DNA of 64,000 nucleotides, taken from positions 225,271 through 289,270 of the forward strand of contig NZ_JACHXD010000007.1 of the NCBI RefSeq assembly GCF_014191875.1, in the 5' to 3' direction. Positions 26,600 to 36,723 of this stretch are shown in pieces. Below the pieces are notes generated by a model. The model saw nothing but the letters and a program-made list of their open reading frames with translations. It had not been told where the DNA came from and did not search any database. The translations under genes and the position numbers were made by a program. Within the stretch, counting starts at the first letter, position 1. The number at the start of each line of letters is the position of its first letter. The DNA is from Pseudoduganella violacea (GTDB lineage: Bacteria > Pseudomonadota > Gammaproteobacteria > Burkholderiales > Burkholderiaceae_D).

Positions 26600-26625
26600 A
26601 AAAAAAGCCCGCCGATGTGGCGGGC
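26600..26625 (-). terminator. Terminator for the glutathione S-transferase transcript
   Basis: A perfect 7-bp GC stem (GCCCGCC/GGCGGGC, loop GATGT) has seven A on its left side, giving a U tract for minus-strand transcription only. It is about 95 bases beyond the GST stop. Confidence 0.75.
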
Positions 26626-26627
26626 CA

Positions 26628-26681
26628 AGTCCAAAACTAGGGATGTCCTGAAAGAGACAGTTCCATCTTATGTTTTGGACT
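26628..26681. repeat. 54-base imperfect inverted repeat of unknown origin
   Basis: Perfect 10-base outer arms (AGTCCAAAAC/GTTTTGGACT) enclose nested GATG/CATC and CTG/CAG pairings. It lies between the terminator and the GST 3' end, is AT-richer than its surroundings, and is unrelated to the GGTGCC-cored palindromes. Confidence 0.6.
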
Positions 26682-26718
26682 GTTTCGGCTCTGTGCGTAA
26701 CTTCACACAAACGCGTAT

Positions 26719-27336
26719 TTACCAGACATGCTCGGTTTGCTTCCAAGCGGCAAGCTGTTGCACGCGGGCCAACCAGGCCAGCAGGTTCGGGTAATTGTCG
26801 ATCGGCAGCTGGGCGCGCTCGCGGTACATCAGCGGCGCGGCGACGGCGAAGTCGGCCAGGGTCAAACCACTGCCGCTGATCCATTCGCGCCCGGCCAGAT
26901 GCTGGTCCAGCACCGTGGCGAACTGTTCCAGGTCCTCGCCGCCGCGCTTCAGCTCGGCCGGGTCGGCCGTGCCGCCGGTGACGAGCGGCTTCCACACGCG
27001 CTCCCAGGTCAACACGCCGATGGCGGGCGAAAAGTGCTGGGCGGCCCAGAACAGCCAGCGGTTGATGTCGGCGCGCGCTTTCAGTTCTTGCGGATAGAGG
27101 GGCTGGCCGGGCGTCTGGTCGGCCAGGTACTGCATGATGGCGCAGGATTCCCACAGCAGGAAACCCTCGTCCTCCAGCACCGGCACCTTGCAGTTCGGAT
27201 TGACCTCGCCCAGGCGGCGGCGGTCTTCCGCATCCATCAGGTTCAGCTCGACGCGATCCACCTTAATGCCGAGCTGGGCAATGGTGAGCAGCACGCGGCG
27301 GGCATTCGAGGATACGGGATGGTGGTAGAGGCGCAT
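26719..27336 (-). CDS. Glutathione S-transferase
   Basis: 205 residues. The N-terminal thioredoxin-like domain (MRLYHHPVSSNARRV, then NPNCKVPVLED with the cis-proline and WESCAIMQYL with the glutathione-binding Glu-Ser-type turn) is followed by an all-helical C-terminal domain (GSGLTLADFAVAAPL). It should conjugate or bind glutathione in the cytoplasm; the substrate is unknown. The ATG at 27336 has an AGGAGA ribosome binding site, whereas an upstream start at 27387 does not and would add residues outside the fold. It lies 63 bases behind a WYL regulator on the same strand. Confidence 0.9.
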   Translation of the reverse strand: MRLYHHPVSSNARRVLLTIAQLGIKVDRVELNLMDAEDRRRLGEVNPNCKVPVLEDEGFLLWESCAIMQYLADQTPGQPLYPQELKARADINRWLFWAAQHFSPAIGVLTWERVWKPLVTGGTADPAELKRGGEDLEQFATVLDQHLAGREWISGSGLTLADFAVAAPLMYRERAQLPIDNYPNLLAWLARVQQLAAWKQTEHVW

Positions 27337-27399
27337 GTTCAAGTCTCCTGTTGGTTGGGTTGAGGACTTCATCATAAGCCTGGACACTGACAGTTTTTG

Positions 27400-28095
27400 T
27401 CAGGAGTCTTGCGGCGGAATCTTGTTCTCTTCGCGCCAGCGCTGGAGCAGGGTGTGGCGCGGCGTCGGATAGCATTCGGCCAGCGGTTCGGCGGCGCTGA
27501 TGCGGTCGATGCGGAAGTGGCGCAGCGCCTCGCGCATTTCACACCAGGCCGCCAGCACGCGCAGCCCCTGGAAAAACGCCAGCGCAAACGGCCAGACCAC
27601 GCGCTCGGACGTTCTGCCCTGTTCATCGCGGTAGGTGATGCCCAGCTTGTGCTGGCGCCGGATCGCCTCGCGCACCGGCTGCATGAAGGTGTCCAGGCCT
27701 GCGCTGTCAGGGCGCGATGGCACCCAGAGGCTGGTTTCGGCCATATCGTCGCGCAAATCCTTGGGCGTGGCGGTGGCGATCTTGGCCAACGCATTATTGG
27801 CCGCCTGCGCCAGGCCCGCATCGCCCTGCTGGCGCACCCAGCGCGCGCCCAGCACCAGCGCCTCCAGCTCATCCGGACTGAACATCAGCGGCGGCATGAA
27901 GAAGCCGGCGCGCAGTAAGTAGCCGACACCCGCCTCGCCCTGCAACGGCGCGCCCAGTTCGGCCAGGGTCTGCATATCGCGGTAAATGGTGCGCTCCGAC
28001 ACGCCCAGCTTTTCCGCCAGCGCCGCCGCCGTGACTGGATGGCGGTTGCCGCGCAAGGCATCCATCAGCTGAAACAAGCGGCCGGTACGGCTCAT
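27400..28095 (-). CDS. YafY-type HTH/WYL transcriptional regulator
   Basis: 231 residues. An N-terminal HTH_11 domain (AAALAEKLGVSERTIYRDMQTL) is followed by a WYL-like ligand-sensing domain (~135-215, with a VVWPFALAFFQGLRVLAAWC strand-turn). Such proteins are transcription factors, some responding to nucleic acids or metabolites. The downstream GST gene, 63 bases away on the same strand, is a likely co-transcribed partner. The divergent ORF6N gene shares the 169-base upstream region. Confidence 0.88.
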   Translation of the reverse strand: MSRTGRLFQLMDALRGNRHPVTAAALAEKLGVSERTIYRDMQTLAELGAPLQGEAGVGYLLRAGFFMPPLMFSPDELEALVLGARWVRQQGDAGLAQAANNALAKIATATPKDLRDDMAETSLWVPSRPDSAGLDTFMQPVREAIRRQHKLGITYRDEQGRTSERVVWPFALAFFQGLRVLAAWCEMREALRHFRIDRISAAEPLAECYPTPRHTLLQRWREENKIPPQDS

Positions 28096-28193
28096 CGGAA
28101 CTCCCAGGCAAAGGGAGCCAGCTTACCGCGCCCCTAGCTGAAAAACAATCCTGTCGCGCCCGCTGATGCGGCGCGACGGAGCGACAAATAGGC

Positions 28194-28207
28194 TTGCGTG
28201 AACGCAA
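28194..28207. promoter_or_regulatory. Operator-like palindrome between the WYL and ORF6N genes
   Basis: TTGCGT-GA-ACGCAA is a 6+2+6 perfect inverted repeat in the divergent intergenic region. A second, longer GTCGCGCC/GGCGCGAC hairpin lies at 28153-28177. Either could bind one of the flanking regulators. Confidence 0.35.
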
Positions 28208-28264
28208 ACTCAAAAACAATCTGTCATGCATATTGGGGGCTAACTCAATGCCGGAAACGGAACC

Positions 28265-28870
28265 ATGCGGAGCGAGAGCCACACACTTGGCAAACATGCC
28301 GATCTACCGCCTCTCAAGGCCATTACTCAACGGATTCTCCTACTGCGTGGTCAGAAAGTTCTGCTCGATGCCGATTTGGCCGCTTTATATGCCATACCGA
28401 CAAAGCGCTTCAACGAACAGGTCAAACGAAATATCCGCCGCTTCCCGCCAGACTTCATGTTTCAACTAACAGAAGATGAGTTCGCTATTTTGAGGTCGCA
28501 TTTTGCGACCTCAAACGCTTCATCGGAACGGCGCGGTGGACGCCGATATCTCCCCTTCTGCTTTACTGAGCATGGCGCCATCATGGCCGCTATGGTGATG
28601 AACAGCCCACGTGCGATTGAGGTGTCGGTGTGTGTTGTACGAGCCTTTGTACAACTGCGCGAGTGGATGGCATCGAATCAAGAACTCGCACTGAAGCTAA
28701 GCGAGCTGGAGCGTAAAACCGACCTAGCAATACAGCGGCAGCATCATTTCGAACATGAAACTTGCCACCAGATCCAGCAGATACTCGCTGCAATACGCGA
28801 ATTGATGGCCCCTCCTCCACCTGGAAAAAAGCGCCCTATCGGTTTCATCACGCCAGAGGACGCGACATAA
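28265..28870 (+). CDS. ORF6N domain protein (phage antirepressor-like)
   Basis: 201 residues. The first ~100 form an ORF6N DNA-binding domain (RGQKVLLDADLAALY, then FNEQVKRNIRRFPPDFMFQLT and YLPFCFTEHGAIMAAMVMNS), and the C-terminal half is helical and charged, probably coiled. ORF6N occurs in phage and mobile-element antirepressors, but lone chromosomal copies are common. Base composition is clearly more AT-rich than its neighbours, and codon use differs, suggesting transfer. No phage genes adjoin it. A bidirectional terminator follows the stop directly. Confidence 0.88.
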   Translation: MRSESHTLGKHADLPPLKAITQRILLLRGQKVLLDADLAALYAIPTKRFNEQVKRNIRRFPPDFMFQLTEDEFAILRSHFATSNASSERRGGRRYLPFCFTEHGAIMAAMVMNSPRAIEVSVCVVRAFVQLREWMASNQELALKLSELERKTDLAIQRQHHFEHETCHQIQQILAAIRELMAPPPPGKKRPIGFITPEDAT

Positions 28871-28907
28871 AAAAATCCCCTGGCATTGCTGGCAGGGGAT
28901 TTTTTTT
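28871..28907. terminator. Bidirectional terminator between ORF6N and secF
   Basis: A 12-bp stem (AAAAATCCCCTG/CAGGGGATTTTT) has A and T tracts on both sides. It serves the ORF6N gene (+) and the queA-secF operon (-). Confidence 0.88.
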
Positions 28908-28922
28908 AGTGGAGCCGCAGGC

Positions 28923-29945
28923 TTAGACGACGGCGCCGTCGGTTTCGTCTTTTTCCTTGATCGGCTTGATCAGGTCTTCACGTTTGACGCCCAGCCACAT
29001 GGCGACGGCGGCGGCCACGAAGACTGAGGAGTAAATGCCGAAGCAGATGCCGATGGTCAGCGCGATGGCGAAGAAGTGCAGGGTCGGACCGCCGAGGAAG
29101 AGCATCGACAGCACCATCATCTGGGTGCAGCCGTGGGTGATGATGGTACGCGAGATGGTGCTGGTGATCGCGTTGTCGATCACTTCATGCACAGTGGCCT
29201 TGCGCTGCTTGCGGAAGTTTTCGCGGATACGGTCGAAGATAACCACCGATTCGTTGACCGAGTAGCCCAGCACCGCCAGCACCGCGGCCAGCACGGTCAG
29301 CGAGAATTCCCACTGGAAGAAGGCGAAGAAGCCGAGAATGATCACCACGTCGTGCAAGTTCGCGACAATCGCCGCCACCGCGTATTTCCATTCGAAGCGG
29401 ATGGCGAGATAGATCATCACGCCGACAATCACCATCACCAGCGCGTTCAAACCATTCTGTGCCAGCTCGCCGCCCACCTGCGGGCCGATGAACTCGACCT
29501 TCTGCAGCATCACCGACTCGTTGCCCGCCGCGTCCACGCAGCCGATCTTGGTCAGGTGCTCGCCCTTGTCGGTCACCTTGTCGAGCTGCTTGGTGCTGCC
29601 GTTTTCAGCCTTGCACAGCGCTTGGAAAACCTTTTGCGAGGTATCGGAGCTGCTGGCGCCCGGCGTGATCGGCAAACGGATCATGGCGTCGCGCGCGGTG
29701 TCGAAGCTGGTCACTTCGGGCTGTTCGTAGCCCAGCGTTTCCAGCGTGTGACGGATGGCGTCCAGATTGGCCGCCTTCGGATACTTCACCTCCATCACGG
29801 TGCCGCCCTTGAACTCGACCGACAGGTGCAAGCCCTTGGTCGCCAGGAAGAACACCGCCGCCACGAAGGTCAGCGCCGAGATCACGTTGAAGATCAACGC
29901 GTGGCGCATGAAGGGGATGTCTTTTTTAATGCGGAAAAATTCCAT
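28923..29945 (-). CDS. secF: Protein translocase subunit SecF
   Basis: 340 residues. Six transmembrane helices with one large periplasmic loop after the first; the RND-type signature is visible (GYSVNESVVIFDRIRENFR and the TTHG-like ISRTIITHGCTQ region). SecF pairs with SecD to use the proton gradient for late steps of Sec export. It is the last gene of queA-tgt-yajC-secD-secF, 27 bases after secD. The periplasmic loop contains a Cys pair (ALCKAENGS, KIGCVDAAG) not obvious in E. coli SecF. Confidence 0.95.
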   Translation of the reverse strand: MEFFRIKKDIPFMRHALIFNVISALTFVAAVFFLATKGLHLSVEFKGGTVMEVKYPKAANLDAIRHTLETLGYEQPEVTSFDTARDAMIRLPITPGASSSDTSQKVFQALCKAENGSTKQLDKVTDKGEHLTKIGCVDAAGNESVMLQKVEFIGPQVGGELAQNGLNALVMVIVGVMIYLAIRFEWKYAVAAIVANLHDVVIILGFFAFFQWEFSLTVLAAVLAVLGYSVNESVVIFDRIRENFRKQRKATVHEVIDNAITSTISRTIITHGCTQMMVLSMLFLGGPTLHFFAIALTIGICFGIYSSVFVAAAVAMWLGVKREDLIKPIKEKDETDGAVV

Positions 29946-29972
29946 GTAATCCTCTACTGTAGGTATGCCGTT

Positions 29973-31835
29973 TTACTTCGCCTGGTCTGGAACCCAGACC
30001 GTGCCGATGGACAGCGACTGCAGTTTCTTCTTGCGGCCGTACCACAGGTTGACCACGCCGCGCGACACGAAGACGGCGGAGAACATGGAGGTCAGAATAC
30101 CCAGGCAGTGCACCACGGCGAAGCCGCGCACGGCGCCGGAGCCGAAGACCAGCAGGGCAAGACCGACGATCAGGGTGGTCACGTTCGAGTCCAGAATCGT
30201 GGCCCAGGCGCGGTCGAAGCCGGCCGAGATAGCCGCCTGCGCCGAAGCGCCGGCACGCAGCTCTTCGCGCACACGTTCGTTAATCAGCACGTTGGCGTCG
30301 ATCGCCATACCCAGGGCCAGCGCGATAGCGGCGATGCCCGGCAGGGTCAGCGTGGCCTGCATCACCGACAGGATGGCCACCAGCAGCAGCACGTTGACGG
30401 CCAGCGCCAGCACGCTGAAGAAGCCGAACATCATGTAGTAGGCGATCATGAAGATGGCGATGGCGGCAAAGCCGTACATCGTCGAGTGCAGACCCTTGGT
30501 CACGTTCTCGGCGCCCAGCTGCGGGCCGATGGTGCGTTCTTCGATGGCTTCCATCGGCGCGTACAGCGCGCCGGAGCGCAGCAGCAGTGCCAGTTCGGCG
30601 GAGTTTTCCATCGAACCCATGCCGGTGATGCGGAAGCGGCTACCCAGTTCGCTCTGAATAGTAGCCACGGACAGCACTTCCGGCTTGCCTTTTTCGAACA
30701 GCACGATGGCCATGCGCTTGCCCACGCGTTCGCGGGTGGCTTCGCGCATCTTGCGGCCGCCGTCGCCATTCAGGTCGATGCTGACGGCCGGCTGGTGGTT
30801 TTCGTCCAGGCTGGCGGTGGCGCTGGAGATGTAGTCGCCGCTCAGCACCACGTCCTTGGTCAGCACGACCGGGGTGTTCTTACCGGAGGTGAACAGCTCG
30901 GAGTTGTACGGAATGGAGGCGTTCAGCTCCGTGCCCGGGGTGATGGTGTCGTCCACCATGCGCACTTCCAGGGTGGCGGTACGGCCGATGATGGACTTGG
31001 CGCGCGCCACGTCCTGCACGCCCGGCAGCTGCACCACGATGCGGTCGGCGCCCTGCTGCTGGATGATCGGTTCGCTCACGCCCAGCTCATTGACGCGGTT
31101 CTGCAGGGTGGCGATGTTTTGCTTGACGCCGTTGTCCAGCGTTTCTTTCAGCGCGGCCGGTTTCAGGCTGGCGACCAGTTTCAGGTCGGCGCCGTCGGCC
31201 GCTTCAACGAAGGCCAGGTCCGGCATCTGGCCGGACAGCACGTCCTTGGCCTTCTTGCGGGTTTCCTCTTCGCGGAACTTGATTTCGACGGTGTTGCCGA
31301 CGCGGTCGATGCCGGCGTGGCGCACGTTCTTGTCGCGCAGCTCGGCGCGGATGGCAGCCTGAAAGCCTTGCACGCGCTTGGTCAGCGCCGCCTTGGTGTC
31401 CACCTGCATCAGGAAGTGCACGCCGCCGCGCAGGTCCAGGCCCAGGAACATCGGCAGGGCGTGCAGTTTCTGCATCCACTGTGGGGTGTTCGGCATCAGG
31501 TTGACGGTGACGATGTAGGCCTGGTCGGCGGGATCGGGGTTCAAGCCTTTTTCCAGGGCCAGACGGGCCTTGAACTGGCTGTCGGTGTCGGCGAAGCGGG
31601 CGCGCACGGAGTGGCTGGTGCCGGCATCGAGGCTGACGCCATTGTTCGGGATATTTTCCTGCTTGAGGACCGCTTCCACGCGGGCAGCGGTTTCGCTGTT
31701 CACCTTGACGGTGGATTTGCCACTGGTGATTTGCAGTGCAGGCGATTCGCCGAAGTAGTTCGGCGCCGTGTACAACGCGCCGAAAAGCACGGCCACGGCG
31801 ATGATGATGTATTTCCAGACAGGGTAGCGATTCAT
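29973..31835 (-). CDS. secD: Protein translocase subunit SecD
   Basis: 620 residues from the ATG at 31835 (MNRYPVWK), which has better support than an in-frame start 39 bases upstream. One N-terminal helix, a long periplasmic region (with DLRGGVHFLMQVD and the P1 head), and five C-terminal helices with GMAIDANVLINERVREE, the conserved SecD motif. It works with SecF and YajC beside SecYEG. Spacing to yajC is 69 bases and to secF 27 bases. Confidence 0.95.
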   Translation of the reverse strand: MNRYPVWKYIIIAVAVLFGALYTAPNYFGESPALQITSGKSTVKVNSETAARVEAVLKQENIPNNGVSLDAGTSHSVRARFADTDSQFKARLALEKGLNPDPADQAYIVTVNLMPNTPQWMQKLHALPMFLGLDLRGGVHFLMQVDTKAALTKRVQGFQAAIRAELRDKNVRHAGIDRVGNTVEIKFREEETRKKAKDVLSGQMPDLAFVEAADGADLKLVASLKPAALKETLDNGVKQNIATLQNRVNELGVSEPIIQQQGADRIVVQLPGVQDVARAKSIIGRTATLEVRMVDDTITPGTELNASIPYNSELFTSGKNTPVVLTKDVVLSGDYISSATASLDENHQPAVSIDLNGDGGRKMREATRERVGKRMAIVLFEKGKPEVLSVATIQSELGSRFRITGMGSMENSAELALLLRSGALYAPMEAIEERTIGPQLGAENVTKGLHSTMYGFAAIAIFMIAYYMMFGFFSVLALAVNVLLLVAILSVMQATLTLPGIAAIALALGMAIDANVLINERVREELRAGASAQAAISAGFDRAWATILDSNVTTLIVGLALLVFGSGAVRGFAVVHCLGILTSMFSAVFVSRGVVNLWYGRKKKLQSLSIGTVWVPDQAK

Positions 31836-31904
31836 ATTCTTCAGTGTTCTGGGTTTATCAGGCGTCGGATGCACAAGCGGGCGGTCGAGCCGCCCGCGCC
31901 GTTC

Positions 31905-32231
31905 TTACAGACCCTTCAGCGTGCCTTTCGGCAGCAGCGTGGTGATGGAGCTCTTCTGCACCACGATGTCGGTGCCGGTGGCCACTTCCAGCGTCACGTA
32001 GACGTCGCTCACTTTGGACACTTTGCCCAGCAGGCCGCCGGCGGTCACCACTTCGTCGCCCTTGGCCAGCGCGTCCATCATGGCTTTCTGTTCTTTGGCG
32101 CGTTTTTGCTGAGGACGGATCATCAGGAAGTACATGACGACGAACATCAGTACGATCGGCAGGAAGCTGGTCAGATTGCTGCCCAGGGCCGAATCGGCGG
32201 CGGTTTGAGCGTAGGCGTTGGAAATGAACAC
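31905..32231 (-). CDS. yajC: Sec translocon accessory protein YajC
   Basis: 108 residues. A single hydrophobic helix (FLPIVLMFVVMYFLMI) is followed by the family motif RPQQKRAKE and a small soluble domain (GDEVVTAGGLLGKV). The GTG at 32231 has a GGAG ribosome binding site and gives MFISNAYAQ; an upstream TTG would place that GGAG inside the gene. Part of the Sec gene group between tgt and secD. Confidence 0.93.
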   Translation of the reverse strand: MFISNAYAQTAADSALGSNLTSFLPIVLMFVVMYFLMIRPQQKRAKEQKAMMDALAKGDEVVTAGGLLGKVSKVSDVYVTLEVATGTDIVVQKSSITTLLPKGTLKGL

Positions 32232-32351
32232 GGGTGACTCCAATATCGGGTTTTGAAAAAATTAGCGCTGTATTCTAGCACTGGCTAATAGCGGCATATG
32301 GGGATATATAGGCCATTTTGCAAGATTGCCGCCGCCCGGGCGGCATCTACG

Positions 32352-33494
<1,143 letters not shown>

Positions 33495-33510
33495 TCAATA
33501 TCCTGTCAGG

Positions 33511-34536
33511 TCACGCGCGGTTGGGCGTGGTCAGCAGCATGGCGTCGCCATAGCTGAAGAAGCGGTATTCATTGGCGATCGCGTGCTGATAAGCGTGGCG
33601 GATCTCGGTAAACCCGGCGAAGGCCGACACCAGCATCAGCAGGGTCGATTTCGGCAGGTGGAAGTTGGTGATCAGGCGCGTCACGGTCTTGAACTGGTAG
33701 CCCGGCGTGATGAACAGGGCCGTGTCGGCGCTGCCCGCCGCCAGCTGACCGCTCTGCGAGGCCGATTCCAGCGCGCGCAGGCTGGTGGTGCCGACCGCCA
33801 CCACATCGCGGCCGGCGGCGCGCGTGGCGCGCACCGCGTCCACCGTGGCTTGCGGCATGGTGTACCACTCGGTGTGCATCTTGTGCTCGGCCAGGTTTTC
33901 GGTGCGCACCGGCTGGAAAGTGCCGGCGCCCACGTGCAGGGTCACATAGGCGAATTGCACGCCCTTGGCTTTGAGCTTGTCGAGCAGAGCTTCATCGAAA
34001 TGCAGGCCGGCGGTGGGCGCGGCCACGGCGCCCGGCACCTTGTTGAACACGGTCTGGTAGCGCGTTTCGTCGAATTCACCCGGCGCATGCTCGATATAGG
34101 GCGGCAGCGGCAGGCGGCCATACTGCTCGATCAGCTCGAACACGTCGGCGTCGAAATGCAAGGTGAAGAATTCGCCGGCGCGCTCGCCCACGGTGACGTC
34201 GAAAGCGTCGGCCAGGCGGATCTTGACGCCGGGGCCGGGCGACTTGGAGGCGCGCAGCTGGGCCAGCACGGTGCGGGTATCGAGCACGCGCTCGACCAGG
34301 GCCTCGACCTTGCCGCCGCTTTCCTTGACGCCGAAAAAGCGCGCCTTCAGCACGCGGGTATCGTTCATCACCAGCAGGTCGCCCGGCTGGAGCTGGTCGA
34401 TGATGTCGGTGAATTGGCGGTCGTGCAGACGCGCGCCATCGACGTGCAGCAGGCGCGAAGCACTGCGGTCCGGTAGCGGAAATTGCGCAATACGTTCTTG
34501 CGGCAAGTTAAAATCGAAATCGGAAAGCGAATACAT
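33511..34536 (-). CDS. queA: S-adenosylmethionine:tRNA ribosyltransferase-isomerase QueA
   Basis: 341 residues from the ATG at 34536 ([12 protein letters not shown]). It converts preQ1-tRNA to epoxyqueuosine-tRNA, the step after Tgt. Diagnostic segments include [20 protein letters not shown], the [14 protein letters not shown] block, [12 protein letters not shown] and [16 protein letters not shown]. First gene of the queA-tgt-yajC-secDF operon, divergent from recG across 65 bases. Confidence 0.95.
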   Translation of the reverse strand: MYSLSDFDFNLPQERIAQFPLPDRSASRLLHVDGARLHDRQFTDIIDQLQPGDLLVMNDTRVLKARFFGVKESGGKVEALVERVLDTRTVLAQLRASKSPGPGVKIRLADAFDVTVGERAGEFFTLHFDADVFELIEQYGRLPLPPYIEHAPGEFDETRYQTVFNKVPGAVAAPTAGLHFDEALLDKLKAKGVQFAYVTLHVGAGTFQPVRTENLAEHKMHTEWYTMPQATVDAVRATRAAGRDVVAVGTTSLRALESASQSGQLAAGSADTALFITPGYQFKTVTRLITNFHLPKSTLLMLVSAFAGFTEIRHAYQHAIANEYRFFSYGDAMLLTTPNRA

Positions 34537-34601
34537 TGACGTACTTGTAAAACTGTTGGGCAACCTTCTATTTTACGCTAAGCCCAGCCCACCACCCGAA
34601 A

Positions 34602-36689
34602 ATGGCAGAAACCACGCAAAAAGCCGCACCGGCCAAGGCCGCAGCTAAACCTCCCGCAAAAAAGGCCACGGCCGAAAGCAAGCTGGCCAAACTCGGCCTG
34701 CGCAGCGATATGGACCTGGTGCTGCACCTGCCCATGCGCTACGAAGACGAGACCCAGGTCGTGGATATCCGCGAAGCCTGCCTGCGCGGCGGCCATGTGT
34801 CGCAGGTCGAGGGCGTGGTGACGAAAAACGAGATCGCCTACAAGCCGCGCCGCCAGTTGCTGGTGCAGATCGCCGACGAAACGGGCGAGCTGCAGTTGCG
34901 CTTCATGAATTTCTACGGCAGCCAGGTCAAGCAACTGGCCGAAGGCACGCGGGTGCGCGCGCGCGGCGAGCTGAAACACGGCTTTTTCGGCGCGGAGATG
35001 GTGCACCCCGCGTATAAGATCATCAATGAGGGCGCGCCGCTGCCCACCTCCTTGACACCGGTCTATCCTTCCGGCGAAGGCCTGTCCCAGCTGGTGCTGC
35101 GGCGCGCCATCGCCGACGCCATGCGGCGCGTGGACTGGCGCGACACCGTGCCGGCCGAGGTGATCGAGCGCATGCGCCTGTCCAATTTCGAGCCGGCGGT
35201 CAAGCTGCTGCATTATCCACCGCAGCAGGTGGACGAGAATGCGCTGGCCGACCGCTCGCACCCAGCCTGGACGCGCATGAAGTTCGACGAGCTGCTGGCC
35301 CAGCAGCTTTCGCTGAAACGGGCGCAGCGCGCGCGCCGTTCCAAGGGCGCGGCGGCCCTGAAGAAGGTGGGCACGCTGTCGGCCGCCTTCCAGGCCGCCC
35401 TGCCCTTCAAATTGACCAAGGCCCAGCAGCGCGTGCTGACCGAAATCCGCGCCGACCTGCGCCAAGCCTATCCCATGCAGCGCCTGCTGCAGGGCGATGT
35501 GGGCAGCGGCAAGACCGTAGTGGCGGCGCTGGCGGCGGCGCAAGCCATCGACAGCGGCTTCCAGGCGGCCCTGATGGCGCCCACCGAAATCCTGGCCGAC
35601 CAGCACTTCCGCAAGATCGCGGCCTGGATGGAACCGCTGGGCGTGAAAGTGGCCTGGCTCACCGGCAGCCTGAAAAAGAAGGAAAAAGCAGCCGCCACGG
35701 CCCTGGTGGAATCGGGCGAAGCCCAGCTGGTGATCGGCACCCACGCGCTGATCCAGGACACTGTGCAGTTCTCGAAACTGGGCTTGGTGATCGTCGACGA
35801 GCAGCACCGCTTCGGCGTCGGCCAGCGCCTGACCCTGCGCAACAAGGGCCAAGGCGATCTGGTGCCGCACCAGCTCATGATGTCGGCCACGCCGATTCCG
35901 CGCACGCTGGCGATGACCTATTACGCCGACCTGGAAGTGTCGGTGATCGACGAGCTGCCGCCCGGCCGCACGCCGATCGTGACGCGGGCGGTGGACCAGA
36001 ACCGGCGCGACGAGGTGATCGAGCGCGTGCACGCGGCGGCGCTGGAAGGCCGCCAGGCTTACTGGGTCTGCCCGCTGATCGAGGAATCGGAAGCGCTGCA
36101 GCTGCAAACGGCGACCGAAACCTACGAAACCCTGGCCGCAGCCCTGCCTGACCTGCGCGTGGGCCTGGTGCATGGCCGCCTGAAACCGGCCGAAAAGCAG
36201 GAGGTGATGGACGCCTTTGCCGCCGGCGAGGTGCATGTGCTGGTAGCGACCACGGTGATCGAGGTCGGCGTGGACGTGCCGAACGCCTCGCTGATGGTGA
36301 TCGAGCACGCCGAACGCTTCGGCCTGTCGCAGCTGCACCAGTTGCGCGGCCGCGTGGGGCGCGGTTCGGCGGCCAGCGTCTGCCTGCTGCTGTACCAAAG
36401 CCCGCTGGGCCATGTCGCCAAACAGCGCCTGATGACGATGCGCGAAACCACAGATGGCTTCGAGATCGCGCGGCGCGACCTGGAAATCCGCGGCCCCGGC
36501 GAATTCCTCGGCGCGCGCCAGTCGGGCCAGGCCATGCTGCGCTTCGCCGACCTGGAAACCGACGGCTGGCTGGTGGATCAGGCGCGCGACGTGGCGCACG
36601 CCCTGCTGCAGGAGCCGCAGCACCAGTCCACGGTGGACGCCCACCTGGAACGCTGGCTGGGCGGGCGCGAGGAATTCCTCAAGGTCTGA
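34602..36689 (+). CDS. recG: ATP-dependent DNA helicase RecG
   Basis: 695 residues, normal length. A wedge/OB-fold domain at ~50-170 binds branched DNA. The superfamily 2 helicase core carries Walker A GDVGSGKT (~300), DEQH (~400), MSATPIPRTLAM (~427) and the C-terminal QLRGRVGRG motif. It remodels stalled forks and D-loops. A Lys/Ala-rich N-terminal tail of about 25 residues precedes the conserved start; an internal initiation is possible but the ATG at 34602 is the natural one. Confidence 0.95.
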   Translation: MAETTQKAAPAKAAAKPPAKKATAESKLAKLGLRSDMDLVLHLPMRYEDETQVVDIREACLRGGHVSQVEGVVTKNEIAYKPRRQLLVQIADETGELQLRFMNFYGSQVKQLAEGTRVRARGELKHGFFGAEMVHPAYKIINEGAPLPTSLTPVYPSGEGLSQLVLRRAIADAMRRVDWRDTVPAEVIERMRLSNFEPAVKLLHYPPQQVDENALADRSHPAWTRMKFDELLAQQLSLKRAQRARRSKGAAALKKVGTLSAAFQAALPFKLTKAQQRVLTEIRADLRQAYPMQRLLQGDVGSGKTVVAALAAAQAIDSGFQAALMAPTEILADQHFRKIAAWMEPLGVKVAWLTGSLKKKEKAAATALVESGEAQLVIGTHALIQDTVQFSKLGLVIVDEQHRFGVGQRLTLRNKGQGDLVPHQLMMSATPIPRTLAMTYYADLEVSVIDELPPGRTPIVTRAVDQNRRDEVIERVHAAALEGRQAYWVCPLIEESEALQLQTATETYETLAAALPDLRVGLVHGRLKPAEKQEVMDAFAAGEVHVLVATTVIEVGVDVPNASLMVIEHAERFGLSQLHQLRGRVGRGSAASVCLLLYQSPLGHVAKQRLMTMRETTDGFEIARRDLEIRGPGEFLGARQSGQAMLRFADLETDGWLVDQARDVAHALLQEPQHQSTVDAHLERWLGGREEFLKV

Positions 36690-36723
36690 CGCCATATGGC
36701 GCCGTCGCAGCCGCCGCCGCAAC

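Noticed and set aside
28140..28225. AAAAACAATC(C)TGTC direct repeats as attachment or target-site duplication for the ORF6N gene
   Set aside because: Both copies lie on the same side of the gene and none is seen after it, so they do not bracket an insertion.
32327..32346. GCCGCC/GGGCGGC hairpin after tgt as a terminator
   Set aside because: There is no U tract on the minus strand, and tgt-yajC-secDF is a conserved operon, so termination here is unlikely.
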